From: Tissierella pigra | GTDB lineage: Bacteria > Bacillota > Clostridia > Tissierellales > Tissierellaceae | Length of the DNA: 64,000 bases | Reading direction: 5' to 3' | Assembly (NCBI RefSeq): GCF_009695605.1 | Contig: NZ_VUNQ01000001.1 | Coordinates: 62,001-126,000, forward strand | In this document: piece after piece, positions 16,846 to 25,307 of the stretch | Layout: each line of letters opens with the position of its first letter | Position numbering within the stretch: the stretch's first letter is position 1 | Translations under genes and position numbers: made by a program | Notes under the pieces: model-generated | Database searches by the model: none | What the model was told of the DNA's origin: nothing | What the model saw: only the letters and a program-made list of their open reading frames with translations

Positions 16846-17214
16846 ATAAAGACTATATCTATTCGAGGTGCTATTACAGTACAGGAAAATTCAATCGAAA
16901 GTATATTAGATGGTACTAAGGAATTATTAACTGAAATAGAAAAACAAAATAATTTGGATAGGGAAAAGGTCATTAGTATAGTATTTTCTTGTACAAATGA
17001 TTTGGATAAAGTATATCCTGCCAAGGCAGCCAGAGATTTAGGATATATTTATACTGGACTTATGTGTTTTAATGAAATGAATGTAGAAGGAAGTCTCAAA
17101 AAATGTATCAGAGTAATGATTATATATAATTCCGATATATCTCAAAAAGATGTTAAACATATTTATTTGCGGGATGCAAAAGTTTTAAGACCTGATTTAT
17201 TAAACAATCCTTAA
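16846..17214 (+). CDS. aroH: Chorismate mutase AroH type, apparently with a non-ATG/GTG/TTG start
   Basis: Monofunctional AroH-class chorismate mutase, 122 aa (Bacillus AroH is 127), converting chorismate to prephenate. The family start is seen as TISIRGAITVQENS, followed by IVFSCTNDL and GLMCFNEMNVEGSL; the Arg of IRGAITV and the later Arg and Cys contribute to the active site. The frame is closed by TAA at 16831, and no ATG, GTG or TTG lies before the conserved IRGAITV. The codon aligned with the family Met is ATA at 16846 (ATT at 16843 is next to it), with AAGGAAGTG 5 nt upstream. A TTG at 16954 would delete 36 conserved residues. Confidence 0.8.
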   Translation: MKTISIRGAITVQENSIESILDGTKELLTEIEKQNNLDREKVISIVFSCTNDLDKVYPAKAARDLGYIYTGLMCFNEMNVEGSLKKCIRVMIIYNSDISQKDVKHIYLRDAKVLRPDLLNNP

Positions 17215-17240
17215 GCCACCCAAAGGTGGTTATTATTTTG
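17214..17240 (+). terminator. Short hairpin terminator after aroH
   Basis: AGCCACC (17214-17220) pairs with GGTGGTT (17225-17231) around CAAA, followed by ATTATTTTG. Confidence 0.6.
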
Positions 17241-17262
17241 TAGTGAAAGGATGACAGTTATA

Positions 17263-17922
17263 ATGAATAAAAATATTACAGTGGCCATAGATGGTCCAGC
17301 AGGTGCAGGTAAAAGTACAGTTGCAAAGAAAATGGCAGAGATGTTATCTTTTGAATATATAGATACAGGTGCAATGTATAGAGCTTTAACTCTTAAAATA
17401 TTAAAATTAGGATTAGATCCGATGTCTGTTGAGGATGTTGTGAATACTATGAATAGTACTTCAATTGATTTTAAGGATAATCATATTTATCTAGACAACA
17501 TTCAAGTAGATAAGGAAATAAGAGAAAATATTATAAGTCAAAATGTTTCCTATATTGCTAAAATTAAAGAAGTTAGAGAAGGAATGGTAAGAATTCAGCA
17601 GGAATTAGCTAAAACTAAATCAGTGATTATGGATGGTAGGGATATAACTACAGTAGTTCTTCCCAATGCAGATTTTAAGTTCTTTATAACGGCAAGTGTT
17701 GAAGAAAGAGCAAATAGAAGATATAAAGAGCTTATTGAAAAAGGTGAAAATAATATATCATATGAAGATATAAAGAGAGAAATAGAAAATAGAGATAAAA
17801 TAGATAGTACTAGGGAAATTGCTCCTTTAACACAGAGTAGGGATTCATATAAAATAGATACTACTAATAAAACCATAGATGAATGTATAGAAGAAATGAT
17901 CTCTATGATCAATAGGAGGTAA
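17263..17922 (+). CDS. cmk: Cytidylate kinase
   Basis: (d)CMP kinase, 219 aa (family about 220-230), phosphorylating CMP/dCMP with ATP. The P-loop is GPAGAGKST near residue 12; DTGAMYRALTLK near 36 and MDGRDITTVVLPNADFKFF near 126 are diagnostic. An in-frame ATG at 17251 directly abuts GAAAGG, so ATG 17263 is preferred. It is followed 3 nt later by plsC and then ispH-rpsA, the usual cmk-plsC-ispH-rpsA cluster of Clostridia. Confidence 0.95.
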   Translation: MNKNITVAIDGPAGAGKSTVAKKMAEMLSFEYIDTGAMYRALTLKILKLGLDPMSVEDVVNTMNSTSIDFKDNHIYLDNIQVDKEIRENIISQNVSYIAKIKEVREGMVRIQQELAKTKSVIMDGRDITTVVLPNADFKFFITASVEERANRRYKELIEKGENNISYEDIKREIENRDKIDSTREIAPLTQSRDSYKIDTTNKTIDECIEEMISMINRR

Positions 17923-17925
17923 GAT

Positions 17926-18540
17926 ATGAGCTTTTATACAGTAGTAAAAACGGCAGCAGGATTAGTATTTAGACTAATATATAGAATAGAAGTCCATGGA
18001 AAAGAAAATATCCCTACTGATGGCAAATTAGTATTATGTTCAAATCATATACATAATTTTGATCCAATCATTTTATCCATAGTGTTTCCAAGACAGATTT
18101 TCTGGATGGCAAAAAAACAAATATTTGAAAATAAGATATTATCATATTTGTTTAAAAATCTAGGTGCATTTCCTGTAGATAGGGAAGAATCTGATTTATC
18201 AGCCATTAAAAATTCTTTAAAGGTTTTAAAAAAGGAAGGGGTATTGGGCATATTTCCAGAAGGTACTCGAGTTAAAGAATTCAATTTAAAAAATGCTAAA
18301 CCAGGAATCTCCTTAATAAGTATAAAAGCACATTCTATGGTTTTACCAGTTTATATTGAGGGAGATTATAGAATTTTTAGCAAAATAAAAGTCTATTTTG
18401 GCAAACCTATTGATTTTTCAAAATATTATAATGGAAAACTAAGTACAGATGAATATCGTCTATTAAGTCAGGAAATTTTGCAGTCAATATATTCAAATAA
18501 ATATAAGGAGGAAGGCAAAATTGGAGATAATCATAGCTGA
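17926..18540 (+). CDS. plsC: 1-acyl-sn-glycerol-3-phosphate acyltransferase
   Basis: PlsC-type acyltransferase, 204 aa, acylating lysophosphatidate to phosphatidate at the membrane. Motif I NHIHNFD (HX4D) lies near residue 39, GAFPVDRE near 80 and FPEGTR near 108, the latter binding the glycerol phosphate. There is a hydrophobic N-terminus. AGGAGG before the ATG overlaps the cmk end. Its 3' end overlaps ispH by 20 nt. Confidence 0.93.
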   Translation: MSFYTVVKTAAGLVFRLIYRIEVHGKENIPTDGKLVLCSNHIHNFDPIILSIVFPRQIFWMAKKQIFENKILSYLFKNLGAFPVDREESDLSAIKNSLKVLKKEGVLGIFPEGTRVKEFNLKNAKPGISLISIKAHSMVLPVYIEGDYRIFSKIKVYFGKPIDFSKYYNGKLSTDEYRLLSQEILQSIYSNKYKEEGKIGDNHS

Positions 18541-20488
18541 TAATGCTGGTTTTTGTTTTGGTGTAAAAAGAGCTGTAGATATGACAAATACCGAATTGAT
18601 AAATGCTAATAAAAACATCTATTCTCTTGGACCCTTAATTCATAATCAACAGGCTGTAGAAAGGTTTGAGAAGTCAGGATTAAAAACAGTTGATGATATA
18701 AAAGAAATTAACAATAGCAAAGTAATTATAAGATCCCATGGAGTAAGTAAAAATATTATTAATGAAATTAACCAAAAAGACTTAGAGATTGTTGATAGTA
18801 CTTGTCCTTATGTAAAATCTGTACATAAGAGGGTTGAAGAATATGAAAATCAAGGATATAATATAATAATAATTGGGGATTCAAATCATCCTGAAATAAT
18901 AGGTATAAATGGTTGGTGTAATAATAAGGCATTTATTGTAAATTCTTTAGAAGATGCAGAAAAGTTACCTATGATGGATAAAATATGCGTAGTTTCCCAA
19001 ACTACAAATACACAAGAAAAGTTTGAAACTTTATGTGAAATTATTAAAGAAAAAGGTAATGAAGTTAAAATATTTAATACAATTTGCAATGCAACAAATT
19101 TAAGACAAGAATCATGTAAAAAATTATCATCACAGGTTGATGCAATGATAATAATAGGTGGGTATCATAGTTCAAATACAAAAAAATTAGTGGAAGTTAG
19201 TAAAAAATATTGTAAAAATGTATATCATATAGAAACTTCAAAAGAATTACCTTTACAAACACTATCAAAATTTAATAAAATAGGAATAACAGCAGGTGCT
19301 TCTACACCTGATTGGATAATTAAGGAGGTAGTTGAAACAATGGACAATATCAACAACAATGAAATGATGGAGGCAATCGAAAGTTCTTTTACAAAAATTC
19401 GTAGAGGAGATGTATTAAAAGGAGAAGTAATTTATGTTACTAATAACGAAGTTATGGTTAATATAAACTATAGATCAGATGGTATAGTTACTAGAGAAGA
19501 ATTATCTAATGATCCAGAGGTAAAACCTAAGGATTTATATAAAGTTGGAGATGAAATAAATGTTTTTGTAGTTAAACTAGATGATGGTGAAGGAAATGTT
19601 GTGCTTTCTGCAAAAAGAGCTAATGATTTCAAAAATTGGGATGAAATTGAAGCAATATTTAACAATAAAGAAAGAGTTGAATGTAAGGTATTAAATAACA
19701 TCAAAGGTGGTCTTTCTGTACTTGTAAATGGAGTAAATGGATTTATGCCAGCATCTCAGGTTTCTACTAATTTTGTAAGTGATTTAAATGTATATAAAGG
19801 TAAAGCCTTAATATCCAAAATCATTGATTTCGATAAAGAGAAAAGAAGAATTATATTATCAAGGAAAGAAGTAGAGAAAGAAGAATTAAACAATAAGAAA
19901 AAAGAATTATGGGCGAATATAGAACTAGATCAAGTAATAGAAGGCGTAGTACAAAGACTTACTGACTTTGGTGCATTTGTTGATTTAGGTGGAGTTGATG
20001 GGTTGATTCATATCTCGGATTTATCATGGAATAGAGTTAAACATCCTTCAAATGTAGTTAAAGAAGGACAGAAAGTTTTAGTTAAAGTATTAGCTCTTGA
20101 CAAAGATAAAAATAGAATCTCTTTAGGATTAAAGCAAACTGTTGAGGAGCCATGGTCTTTATTCTCTAAAAATGTAAATGTAGGGGATATTGTTGAAGGA
20201 ACTGTAGTAAATTTACTGGACTTTGGTGCTTTTGTTAGATTAAATGAAGGCGTAGACGGCTTGTTACATGTTTCTCAGATATCTAAAGATCATATAAATA
20301 AGCCATCTGATGTATTAAAAGTTGGACAGAAAATTAATGTAAAGGTTATTGATATAGATACAGAAGAAAAGAAAATAGGTTTAAGCATAAAAGAAGCTTT
20401 AGAATCAACTGAATCTGAAGAATCAGTAAGTAATGTAATAAATGAAGAACCAGAAATAACAATTGGGGATATGATAGATAAAAACTAA
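18521..20488 (+). CDS. ispH: IspH-RpsA fusion: HMBPP reductase plus four S1 domains
   Basis: A 655-aa bifunctional polypeptide. Residues 1-280 are 4-hydroxy-3-methylbut-2-enyl diphosphate reductase, the last step of the MEP isoprenoid pathway: the three [4Fe-4S] Cys are in GFCFGVKRA (12), DSTCPYV (near 92) and NTICNATN (near 189). Residues 295-640 hold four S1 RNA-binding repeats, the last two strongly canonical (GAFVDLGGVDGLIHISDLSW, GVDGLLHVSQIS). This fusion is a known clostridial arrangement. The start is TTG with AAGGAGG upstream, inside plsC. Confidence 0.95.
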   Translation: MEIIIADNAGFCFGVKRAVDMTNTELINANKNIYSLGPLIHNQQAVERFEKSGLKTVDDIKEINNSKVIIRSHGVSKNIINEINQKDLEIVDSTCPYVKSVHKRVEEYENQGYNIIIIGDSNHPEIIGINGWCNNKAFIVNSLEDAEKLPMMDKICVVSQTTNTQEKFETLCEIIKEKGNEVKIFNTICNATNLRQESCKKLSSQVDAMIIIGGYHSSNTKKLVEVSKKYCKNVYHIETSKELPLQTLSKFNKIGITAGASTPDWIIKEVVETMDNINNNEMMEAIESSFTKIRRGDVLKGEVIYVTNNEVMVNINYRSDGIVTREELSNDPEVKPKDLYKVGDEINVFVVKLDDGEGNVVLSAKRANDFKNWDEIEAIFNNKERVECKVLNNIKGGLSVLVNGVNGFMPASQVSTNFVSDLNVYKGKALISKIIDFDKEKRRIILSRKEVEKEELNNKKKELWANIELDQVIEGVVQRLTDFGAFVDLGGVDGLIHISDLSWNRVKHPSNVVKEGQKVLVKVLALDKDKNRISLGLKQTVEEPWSLFSKNVNVGDIVEGTVVNLLDFGAFVRLNEGVDGLLHVSQISKDHINKPSDVLKVGQKINVKVIDIDTEEKKIGLSIKEALESTESEESVSNVINEEPEITIGDMIDKN

Positions 20489-20501
20489 TATTGGATAATT
20501 A

Positions 20502-20552
20502 AGGGTTTTGATGTACAGAAATACATTGAAGCCCTATATTGTATTTTTGTTT
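20502..20552 (+). terminator. Terminator after ispH-rpsA
   Basis: Arms 20502-20515 and 20522-20535 pair over 14 bp with three G-U wobbles; a T-rich tail (GTATTTTTGTTT) follows. Confidence 0.7.
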
Positions 20553-20575
20553 AAATAATTTCATGGAGGATAGAT

Positions 20576-21352
20576 ATGGATAAATATGAAATATTTAAAA
20601 AAGATGTAAATAGATTGATTAATATTGATTTGGATTATTATAAAGAAAAGCAAATGAAAAGAAGAATATCATCTCTTTTAACAAGAAATAACTTTAAAGA
20701 TTTTGATGATTATTTTCTTGGATTAAAAGAAGATAAACTTCTTTTAGAGCAATTTATAAACTATTTAACAATCAATGTATCTGAATTTTACCGTAATCCT
20801 TCTCAGTGGACAGTTTTAGAAAATAACATTATTCCTGCTTTAATAGATAATAATAAAAGAGGATTAAAGATTTGGAGTTCTGCCTGTTCTACAGGAGAAG
20901 AACCCTATTCTCTAGTTATGATGTTATCCAATTTTTTCCCTTTAAAAGATATTAAAGTCTTGGCAACAGATATAGATGAAGAAGCTATGAATAAAGCTAA
21001 AGTAGGACTTTATAGTGAAAAGTCATTGGCCAACTTACCTAAAGGATTTAAGGAAAAATACTTCACTAGAATTGAAGGATCCTATAAAATTTCAGACGAA
21101 ATAAAAAAATGTGTTGAGTATAAGAAAATGGACTTACTTAAGGATCGGTTTCCTACAAATATTGATTTAATAACCTGTAGAAATGTGATGATTTATTTTA
21201 CTGAAGAAGCAAAAGAACTCTTATATTCAAAGTTTTATAATTCGCTAAATGATAAAGGAATATTATTCGTAGGAAGTACCGAACAAATAATTATGCCTGA
21301 AAAACATAAATTAAAGGCAGCTAAAACTTTTTTCTATGAAAAGATAGTTTAA
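20576..21352 (+). CDS. cheR: CheR-type protein-glutamate O-methyltransferase
   Basis: Chemoreceptor methyltransferase, 258 aa. An N-terminal all-alpha CheR domain is followed by the SAM-binding domain: IWSSACSTGEEPYSLVMML near residue 101 and the terminal CRNVMIYF near 201. TVNVSEFYRNP is recognisable as NVSEFYRNPSQW near 67. It would methylate glutamates on chemoreceptors using SAM. No other chemotaxis gene is in the window. GGAGGATA precedes the ATG. Confidence 0.92.
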   Translation: MDKYEIFKKDVNRLINIDLDYYKEKQMKRRISSLLTRNNFKDFDDYFLGLKEDKLLLEQFINYLTINVSEFYRNPSQWTVLENNIIPALIDNNKRGLKIWSSACSTGEEPYSLVMMLSNFFPLKDIKVLATDIDEEAMNKAKVGLYSEKSLANLPKGFKEKYFTRIEGSYKISDEIKKCVEYKKMDLLKDRFPTNIDLITCRNVMIYFTEEAKELLYSKFYNSLNDKGILFVGSTEQIIMPEKHKLKAAKTFFYEKIV

Positions 21353-21386
21353 TTCTTTTAAATTTATAAAATGAGGAGGTATAAAT

Positions 21387-22442
21387 TTGGATACAAAAGT
21401 ACTTTTAGAGTTACTATGTAATGGTAATGGTGTTTCAGGGTATGAGCATAATTTACAAGATGCAATAAAATCAGCATTTAACAGGTATACTAATGATATT
21501 AAAGTAGACAAGCTAGGAAATATTATAGCCTTTAAGAAGGGAGTATCAAACTCAGATAATATTAGAATAATGCTTGCTGCCCATATAGACGAAATAGGTC
21601 TAATGGTAAAGGATATTGAAGAAAATGGTTTCATTAGGTTTACTAATATAGGTGGGATTGATCCTAGAACTATATTAGGTCAAGAAGTTATAGTACATGG
21701 TAAAGAGGATTTATTTGGCGTTATAGGTTCTAAGCCACCTCATTTACAAGAAGCATCTGAACATGATAAGGCCATAAAAATGGAAGATATGATTATAGAT
21801 ATTGGTTACTCAAAGGAAAAAGTCCATAGTCTTATAAACATAGGAGATACTATAACAATTAGAAGGTCTTTAACAAATCTTCAAGGTAGTAGAGTAACAG
21901 CAAAAGCATTAGATGACAGAGCAGGAGTAGCTGTTATTTATGAAACTATGAAAGAGCTAAATAAAATGAAACATGAAGCTGATGTATATTTTGTGTCTAC
22001 AGTTCAAGAGGAAGTAGGAATGGCAGGAGCTATAGTCAGTACTTTTGGAATTAATCCTGATATTGGTATAGCTGTTGATGTTGGATTTGGAGCAACTCCA
22101 GAACTATCTAAGTCTGATTCTTTGGAATTGGGAAAAGGACCTGGAATTACTTTAGGAGGAAACATTCACCCAGGACTTAGAAAAAAACTTACAGAGGTAG
22201 CTGCTGAATATAATATTCCTTTCCAGATGGAAATTACTCCAGGTTTAACTGGAACAGATGCTAGAGCAATGATAATGACAAAAGAAGGTATTCCTTCTTT
22301 AGTATTATCTATACCATTGAGATATATGCACACATCAGTAGAGGTAGTTGATATGGTTGATATAAAGCATAGTGCTAAATTGTTGGCATTCTTTATTGCT
22401 TCTATTTCTAATGAGAATTTGGAGGGATTATTATGCTATTAA
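21387..22442 (+). CDS. M42 family metallopeptidase, copy 1
   Basis: M42 (FrvX/glutamyl-aminopeptidase) peptidase, 351 aa, a di-metal cytosolic aminopeptidase. Ligand motifs are AAHIDEIG near residue 66, ALDDRAG near 175, VQEEVG near 208, AVDVGFG near 230 and the terminal YMHTSVEVVD. It starts at TTG after GAGGAGGT. It is the first of three tandem paralogues overlapping by a few bases, which suits peptide or amino-acid fermentation. Confidence 0.92.
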   Translation: MDTKVLLELLCNGNGVSGYEHNLQDAIKSAFNRYTNDIKVDKLGNIIAFKKGVSNSDNIRIMLAAHIDEIGLMVKDIEENGFIRFTNIGGIDPRTILGQEVIVHGKEDLFGVIGSKPPHLQEASEHDKAIKMEDMIIDIGYSKEKVHSLINIGDTITIRRSLTNLQGSRVTAKALDDRAGVAVIYETMKELNKMKHEADVYFVSTVQEEVGMAGAIVSTFGINPDIGIAVDVGFGATPELSKSDSLELGKGPGITLGGNIHPGLRKKLTEVAAEYNIPFQMEITPGLTGTDARAMIMTKEGIPSLVLSIPLRYMHTSVEVVDMVDIKHSAKLLAFFIASISNENLEGLLCY

Positions 22443-23452
22443 AACAATTAACAGAGGCTTCAGGAGTATCTGGAAATGAAAAAGAAGTTAGAGATTTGAT
22501 AATAGCTGAAATAAAAGATCATGTGGATTCTTTTAAAATAGATAGAATAGGTAATATTATTGCATATAAAAAAGGTAAAGATACTAATAAAAAATTAATG
22601 ATAACAGCCCATATGGACGAGGTAGGATTATTAGTTACAGATATTGATAAATTAGGATTACTTAAATTCACTACAGTAGGTGGAGTTGATAAAAGAATTT
22701 TAGTATCAAAGCCTGTTTTAGTTGGAAAAGAAAAAATTGATGGGGTAATAGGGGCAAAACCGATTCATTTACAAAAAAGACAGGAATGGACTAGAGCTCT
22801 TGGTATAGATGAATTATATATAGATATAGGTGCTAAATCTAAAGAGGAAGCTGAAAAGTTAGTTCAAATAGGTGACTATGTAATTTTCAAATCAGATTAT
22901 ATTGAATTTGGAGATAATTTAGTTAAGGCAAAGGCCCTCGATAATAGAGTGGGATGTTCAATTTTAATTAACTTAATTAAAGAAGTGACAGATGTAAGCT
23001 TCTATGGTGTATTTACTGTAATGGAAGAGGTAGGTTTAATAGGAGCTGGTCCTGCGGCTTATGAAGTTGATCCAGATATTTCATTGGTATTGGAAGGAAC
23101 ATTATGTTATGATATGCCAAAACTTGATACACATTTAATACCTACTTACCTAAATAAAGGTCCTGCCATATCTCTAATAGATAGAACTACAGTATTTGAT
23201 CGTAAATTTAGAGAAAAGATTACTAGCATTGCTCAAAAGAATAATATTCCATATCAGTATAGAAAAACTTCTATGGGCGGAAATGATTCTGGAAGAATCC
23301 ATACTACTAAAGAAGGTTCAGTAACCACTACTATTTCTGTACCTTGCAGATATATACATTCACCAACATCAGTAATGAGTAAAGACGATTACAATCATAC
23401 TTATGATTTACTAAAGGCTATTTTATCTGAATTTAAAAGGGAGGAATTATAA
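22433..23452 (+). CDS. M42 family metallopeptidase, copy 2
   Basis: Second M42 paralogue, 339 aa. Ligand motifs are TAHMDEVG, ALDNRVG, MEEVG, LEGTLCYD and the terminal YIHSPTSVM. It has EGT in place of the DVxFG/DVTSHGD of its neighbours, a variant typical of other M42 members. It overlaps copy 1 by 10 nt and ends on the first base of copy 3, so all three are translated from one message. Its substrate range probably differs from copies 1 and 3. Confidence 0.92.
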   Translation: MLLKQLTEASGVSGNEKEVRDLIIAEIKDHVDSFKIDRIGNIIAYKKGKDTNKKLMITAHMDEVGLLVTDIDKLGLLKFTTVGGVDKRILVSKPVLVGKEKIDGVIGAKPIHLQKRQEWTRALGIDELYIDIGAKSKEEAEKLVQIGDYVIFKSDYIEFGDNLVKAKALDNRVGCSILINLIKEVTDVSFYGVFTVMEEVGLIGAGPAAYEVDPDISLVLEGTLCYDMPKLDTHLIPTYLNKGPAISLIDRTTVFDRKFREKITSIAQKNNIPYQYRKTSMGGNDSGRIHTTKEGSVTTTISVPCRYIHSPTSVMSKDDYNHTYDLLKAILSEFKREEL

Positions 23453-24450
23453 TGAATATAAACTTTAATCTATTAAAGGACATAGTTAGCGTATATGGAC
23501 CAGCAAGTAATGAAGATTTAATTAGAGATTATATTACAAATGAAATTAAGGATTTTGTAGATGAGATAGAAGTAGATGCTCTAGGAAATCTAATTGCTAG
23601 AAAGAAAGGTAATGGAAAAAAAGTTATGATCTCTGCTCATATGGATCAAATAGGACTTATGGTAATCGATATAGATGAAAAAGGATTTTTAAGATTTACA
23701 AATGTTGGTGGAATATCTCCTATAATTTCTTTGAGTCAAAATGTCATTTTTGAAAATGGAACTATTGGAATTATCTATGCTGAACCTGTTGATGATATAT
23801 CTAAATTAAAATTAGAAAATATGTATATAGATATTGGAGCATTTAGTAAAGAAGAAGCTGAGAAAAAAATAAGTATAGGTGACATTTGCATATATAAATC
23901 AGATTATGTAGAAAACGAAAATGTAGTATTCACTCCTTATTTAGATGATAGAGTAGGATGCTTTGTAGCAATTGAGGCTTTAAAATCTATAAAAAATCCA
24001 GCTAATGATTTATATTTTGTATTTTCAGTGCAAGAAGAAGTAGGACTTAGGGGAGCTAAGACTGCTGCATATAGGATTAACCCAGATGTTGGTATGGCTC
24101 TAGATGTGACGTCTCATGGTGACACTCCTAAGGCAAAGAGATTTGCTATTGGATTAAATAAAGGTGCTGCAATAAAAGTAAAAGACAATTCTATAATTTG
24201 TCATCCAAATGTAAAGAATTTACTTGTTAAATTAGCTAAAGATAATGATATACCTTATCAAATGGAAGTATTAGAATTTGGCGGTACAGACTCAGGTGCT
24301 ATTCATGTGAATAAAGAAGGGGTTCCATCAGGTGTAATCTCTATACCAACTAGATATGTACATTCTACTGTAGAAATGGCTTCTAAAAATGATATAATTA
24401 ACTGTACTAAACTTTTAGTAGAATTTTTGGAGGATAAACTAGAGATCTAG
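23452..24450 (+). CDS. M42 family metallopeptidase, copy 3
   Basis: Third M42 paralogue, 332 aa. Ligand motifs are SAHMDQIG (Gln for the usual Glu after the HMD), YLDDRVG, VQEEVG, LDVTSHGD and the terminal YVHSTVEMA. A GGGAGGA site lies just before the ATG, which overlaps the copy 2 stop by one base. It closes the operon before a strong terminator. Members assemble as dodecameric aminopeptidases. Confidence 0.92.
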   Translation: MNINFNLLKDIVSVYGPASNEDLIRDYITNEIKDFVDEIEVDALGNLIARKKGNGKKVMISAHMDQIGLMVIDIDEKGFLRFTNVGGISPIISLSQNVIFENGTIGIIYAEPVDDISKLKLENMYIDIGAFSKEEAEKKISIGDICIYKSDYVENENVVFTPYLDDRVGCFVAIEALKSIKNPANDLYFVFSVQEEVGLRGAKTAAYRINPDVGMALDVTSHGDTPKAKRFAIGLNKGAAIKVKDNSIICHPNVKNLLVKLAKDNDIPYQMEVLEFGGTDSGAIHVNKEGVPSGVISIPTRYVHSTVEMASKNDIINCTKLLVEFLEDKLEI

Positions 24451-24460
24451 ATTTATATAA

Positions 24461-24500
24461 ATAAAAAAATCCAGTTTAGAATAGAAACTGGATTTTTTAT
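24461..24500 (+). terminator. Strong terminator after the M42 operon
   Basis: AAAAATCCAGTTT and AAACTGGATTTTT form a stem around a 7-nt loop with a T-run on the plus strand. Confidence 0.9.
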
Positions 24501-24619
24501 TTATAACTAATATAATGTATAAAATAATTATGGTTTGACTGTTTATGTAATAATATAGTAGATTTTGTATTATTATAATATAAATTGTATGAAAAATTTT
24601 TCCTTAAAATAGAGGATTT

Positions 24620-24649
24620 TACTATTATATGGAGAACTATATAATAGTA
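24620..24649. promoter_or_regulatory. Inverted repeat upstream of the MerR gene, candidate autoregulatory site
   Basis: TACTATTATAT (24620-24630) and ATATAATAGTA (24639-24649) are an 11-bp perfect inverted repeat around GGAGAACT. The right arm contains TATAAT, and the merR start is 27 nt downstream. The intergenic stretch from 24501 otherwise holds only AT-rich sequence with a TTGACT at about 24535. Confidence 0.4.
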
Positions 24650-24675
24650 GACTGGATTTGGAAGGGGAATATACT

Positions 24676-25272
24676 ATGTTGGATTTAAATCACGAATACA
24701 CTATATCTGAAGTATCTGAAATTACTGGATATGCTCCGCACGTTCTAAGATACTATGAAAAAGAATTTGAAATTGACGTTCCTAGAAATAATTCAAATCA
24801 CAGATATTTTACATATAAAGAGATTGAGTTGATACAATATATAAAAACTCTGCAGGAAAAAGGTTTTACCAATAAACAAATAAAGCTAATTATACAATCT
24901 CCAGAAGTTATTATGAGTAATCAAGAAGAAGCTGGAATAGTATCAACTAGTGATAATATGTACTTTGATACATATCAATTAGCTAAAGAAATAAGTATGA
25001 CTTTAGAAGAAGAGTTTTTCGAAAAATTATTTAGCCATATCAATGAAGGATCTGAAAAAAATATCAAAGTAATAGAAGAATTAAAAGATGAAGTAGCCAT
25101 GCTTAGGAATGAGTTGAATTCAAAGGAAAGAGATGTATTAATATGTGAAAATGCAAAATTAAAAATGCAGGTTAAGGAAAAGGATTTTGAAAACATTGAA
25201 CTAAAAAATAAATTAAAAGAAATAGAGGAAAAACAAATAGGATTTTTTAAGCGAATGTTTATGAAAAAATAA
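24676..25272 (+). CDS. MerR family transcriptional regulator
   Basis: A 198-aa regulator. The N-terminal MerR HTH occupies residues 1-75 (YTISEVSEITGYAPHVLRYYEKE, RYFTYKEIELIQYIKTLQEKGFT); residues 110-190 are charged coiled coil without a recognised ligand domain. An in-frame TTG at 24658 lies before GGAAGGGG, so ATG 24676 is the start. It is monocistronic and converges with the aminotransferase gene. The target is unknown; the inverted repeat just upstream suggests autoregulation. Confidence 0.85.
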   Translation: MLDLNHEYTISEVSEITGYAPHVLRYYEKEFEIDVPRNNSNHRYFTYKEIELIQYIKTLQEKGFTNKQIKLIIQSPEVIMSNQEEAGIVSTSDNMYFDTYQLAKEISMTLEEEFFEKLFSHINEGSEKNIKVIEELKDEVAMLRNELNSKERDVLICENAKLKMQVKEKDFENIELKNKLKEIEEKQIGFFKRMFMKK

Positions 25273-25299
25273 AAGGTCTACTAATTTTAGCAGACCTTT
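25272..25299. terminator. Bidirectional terminator between merR and the aminotransferase
   Basis: AAAGGTCT and AGACCTTT pair as outer arms, with CTAA/TTAG inside. The minus-strand tail is T-rich, so it serves the aminotransferase best; it also ends merR. Confidence 0.8.
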
Positions 25300-25307
25300 G
25301 TATTATA

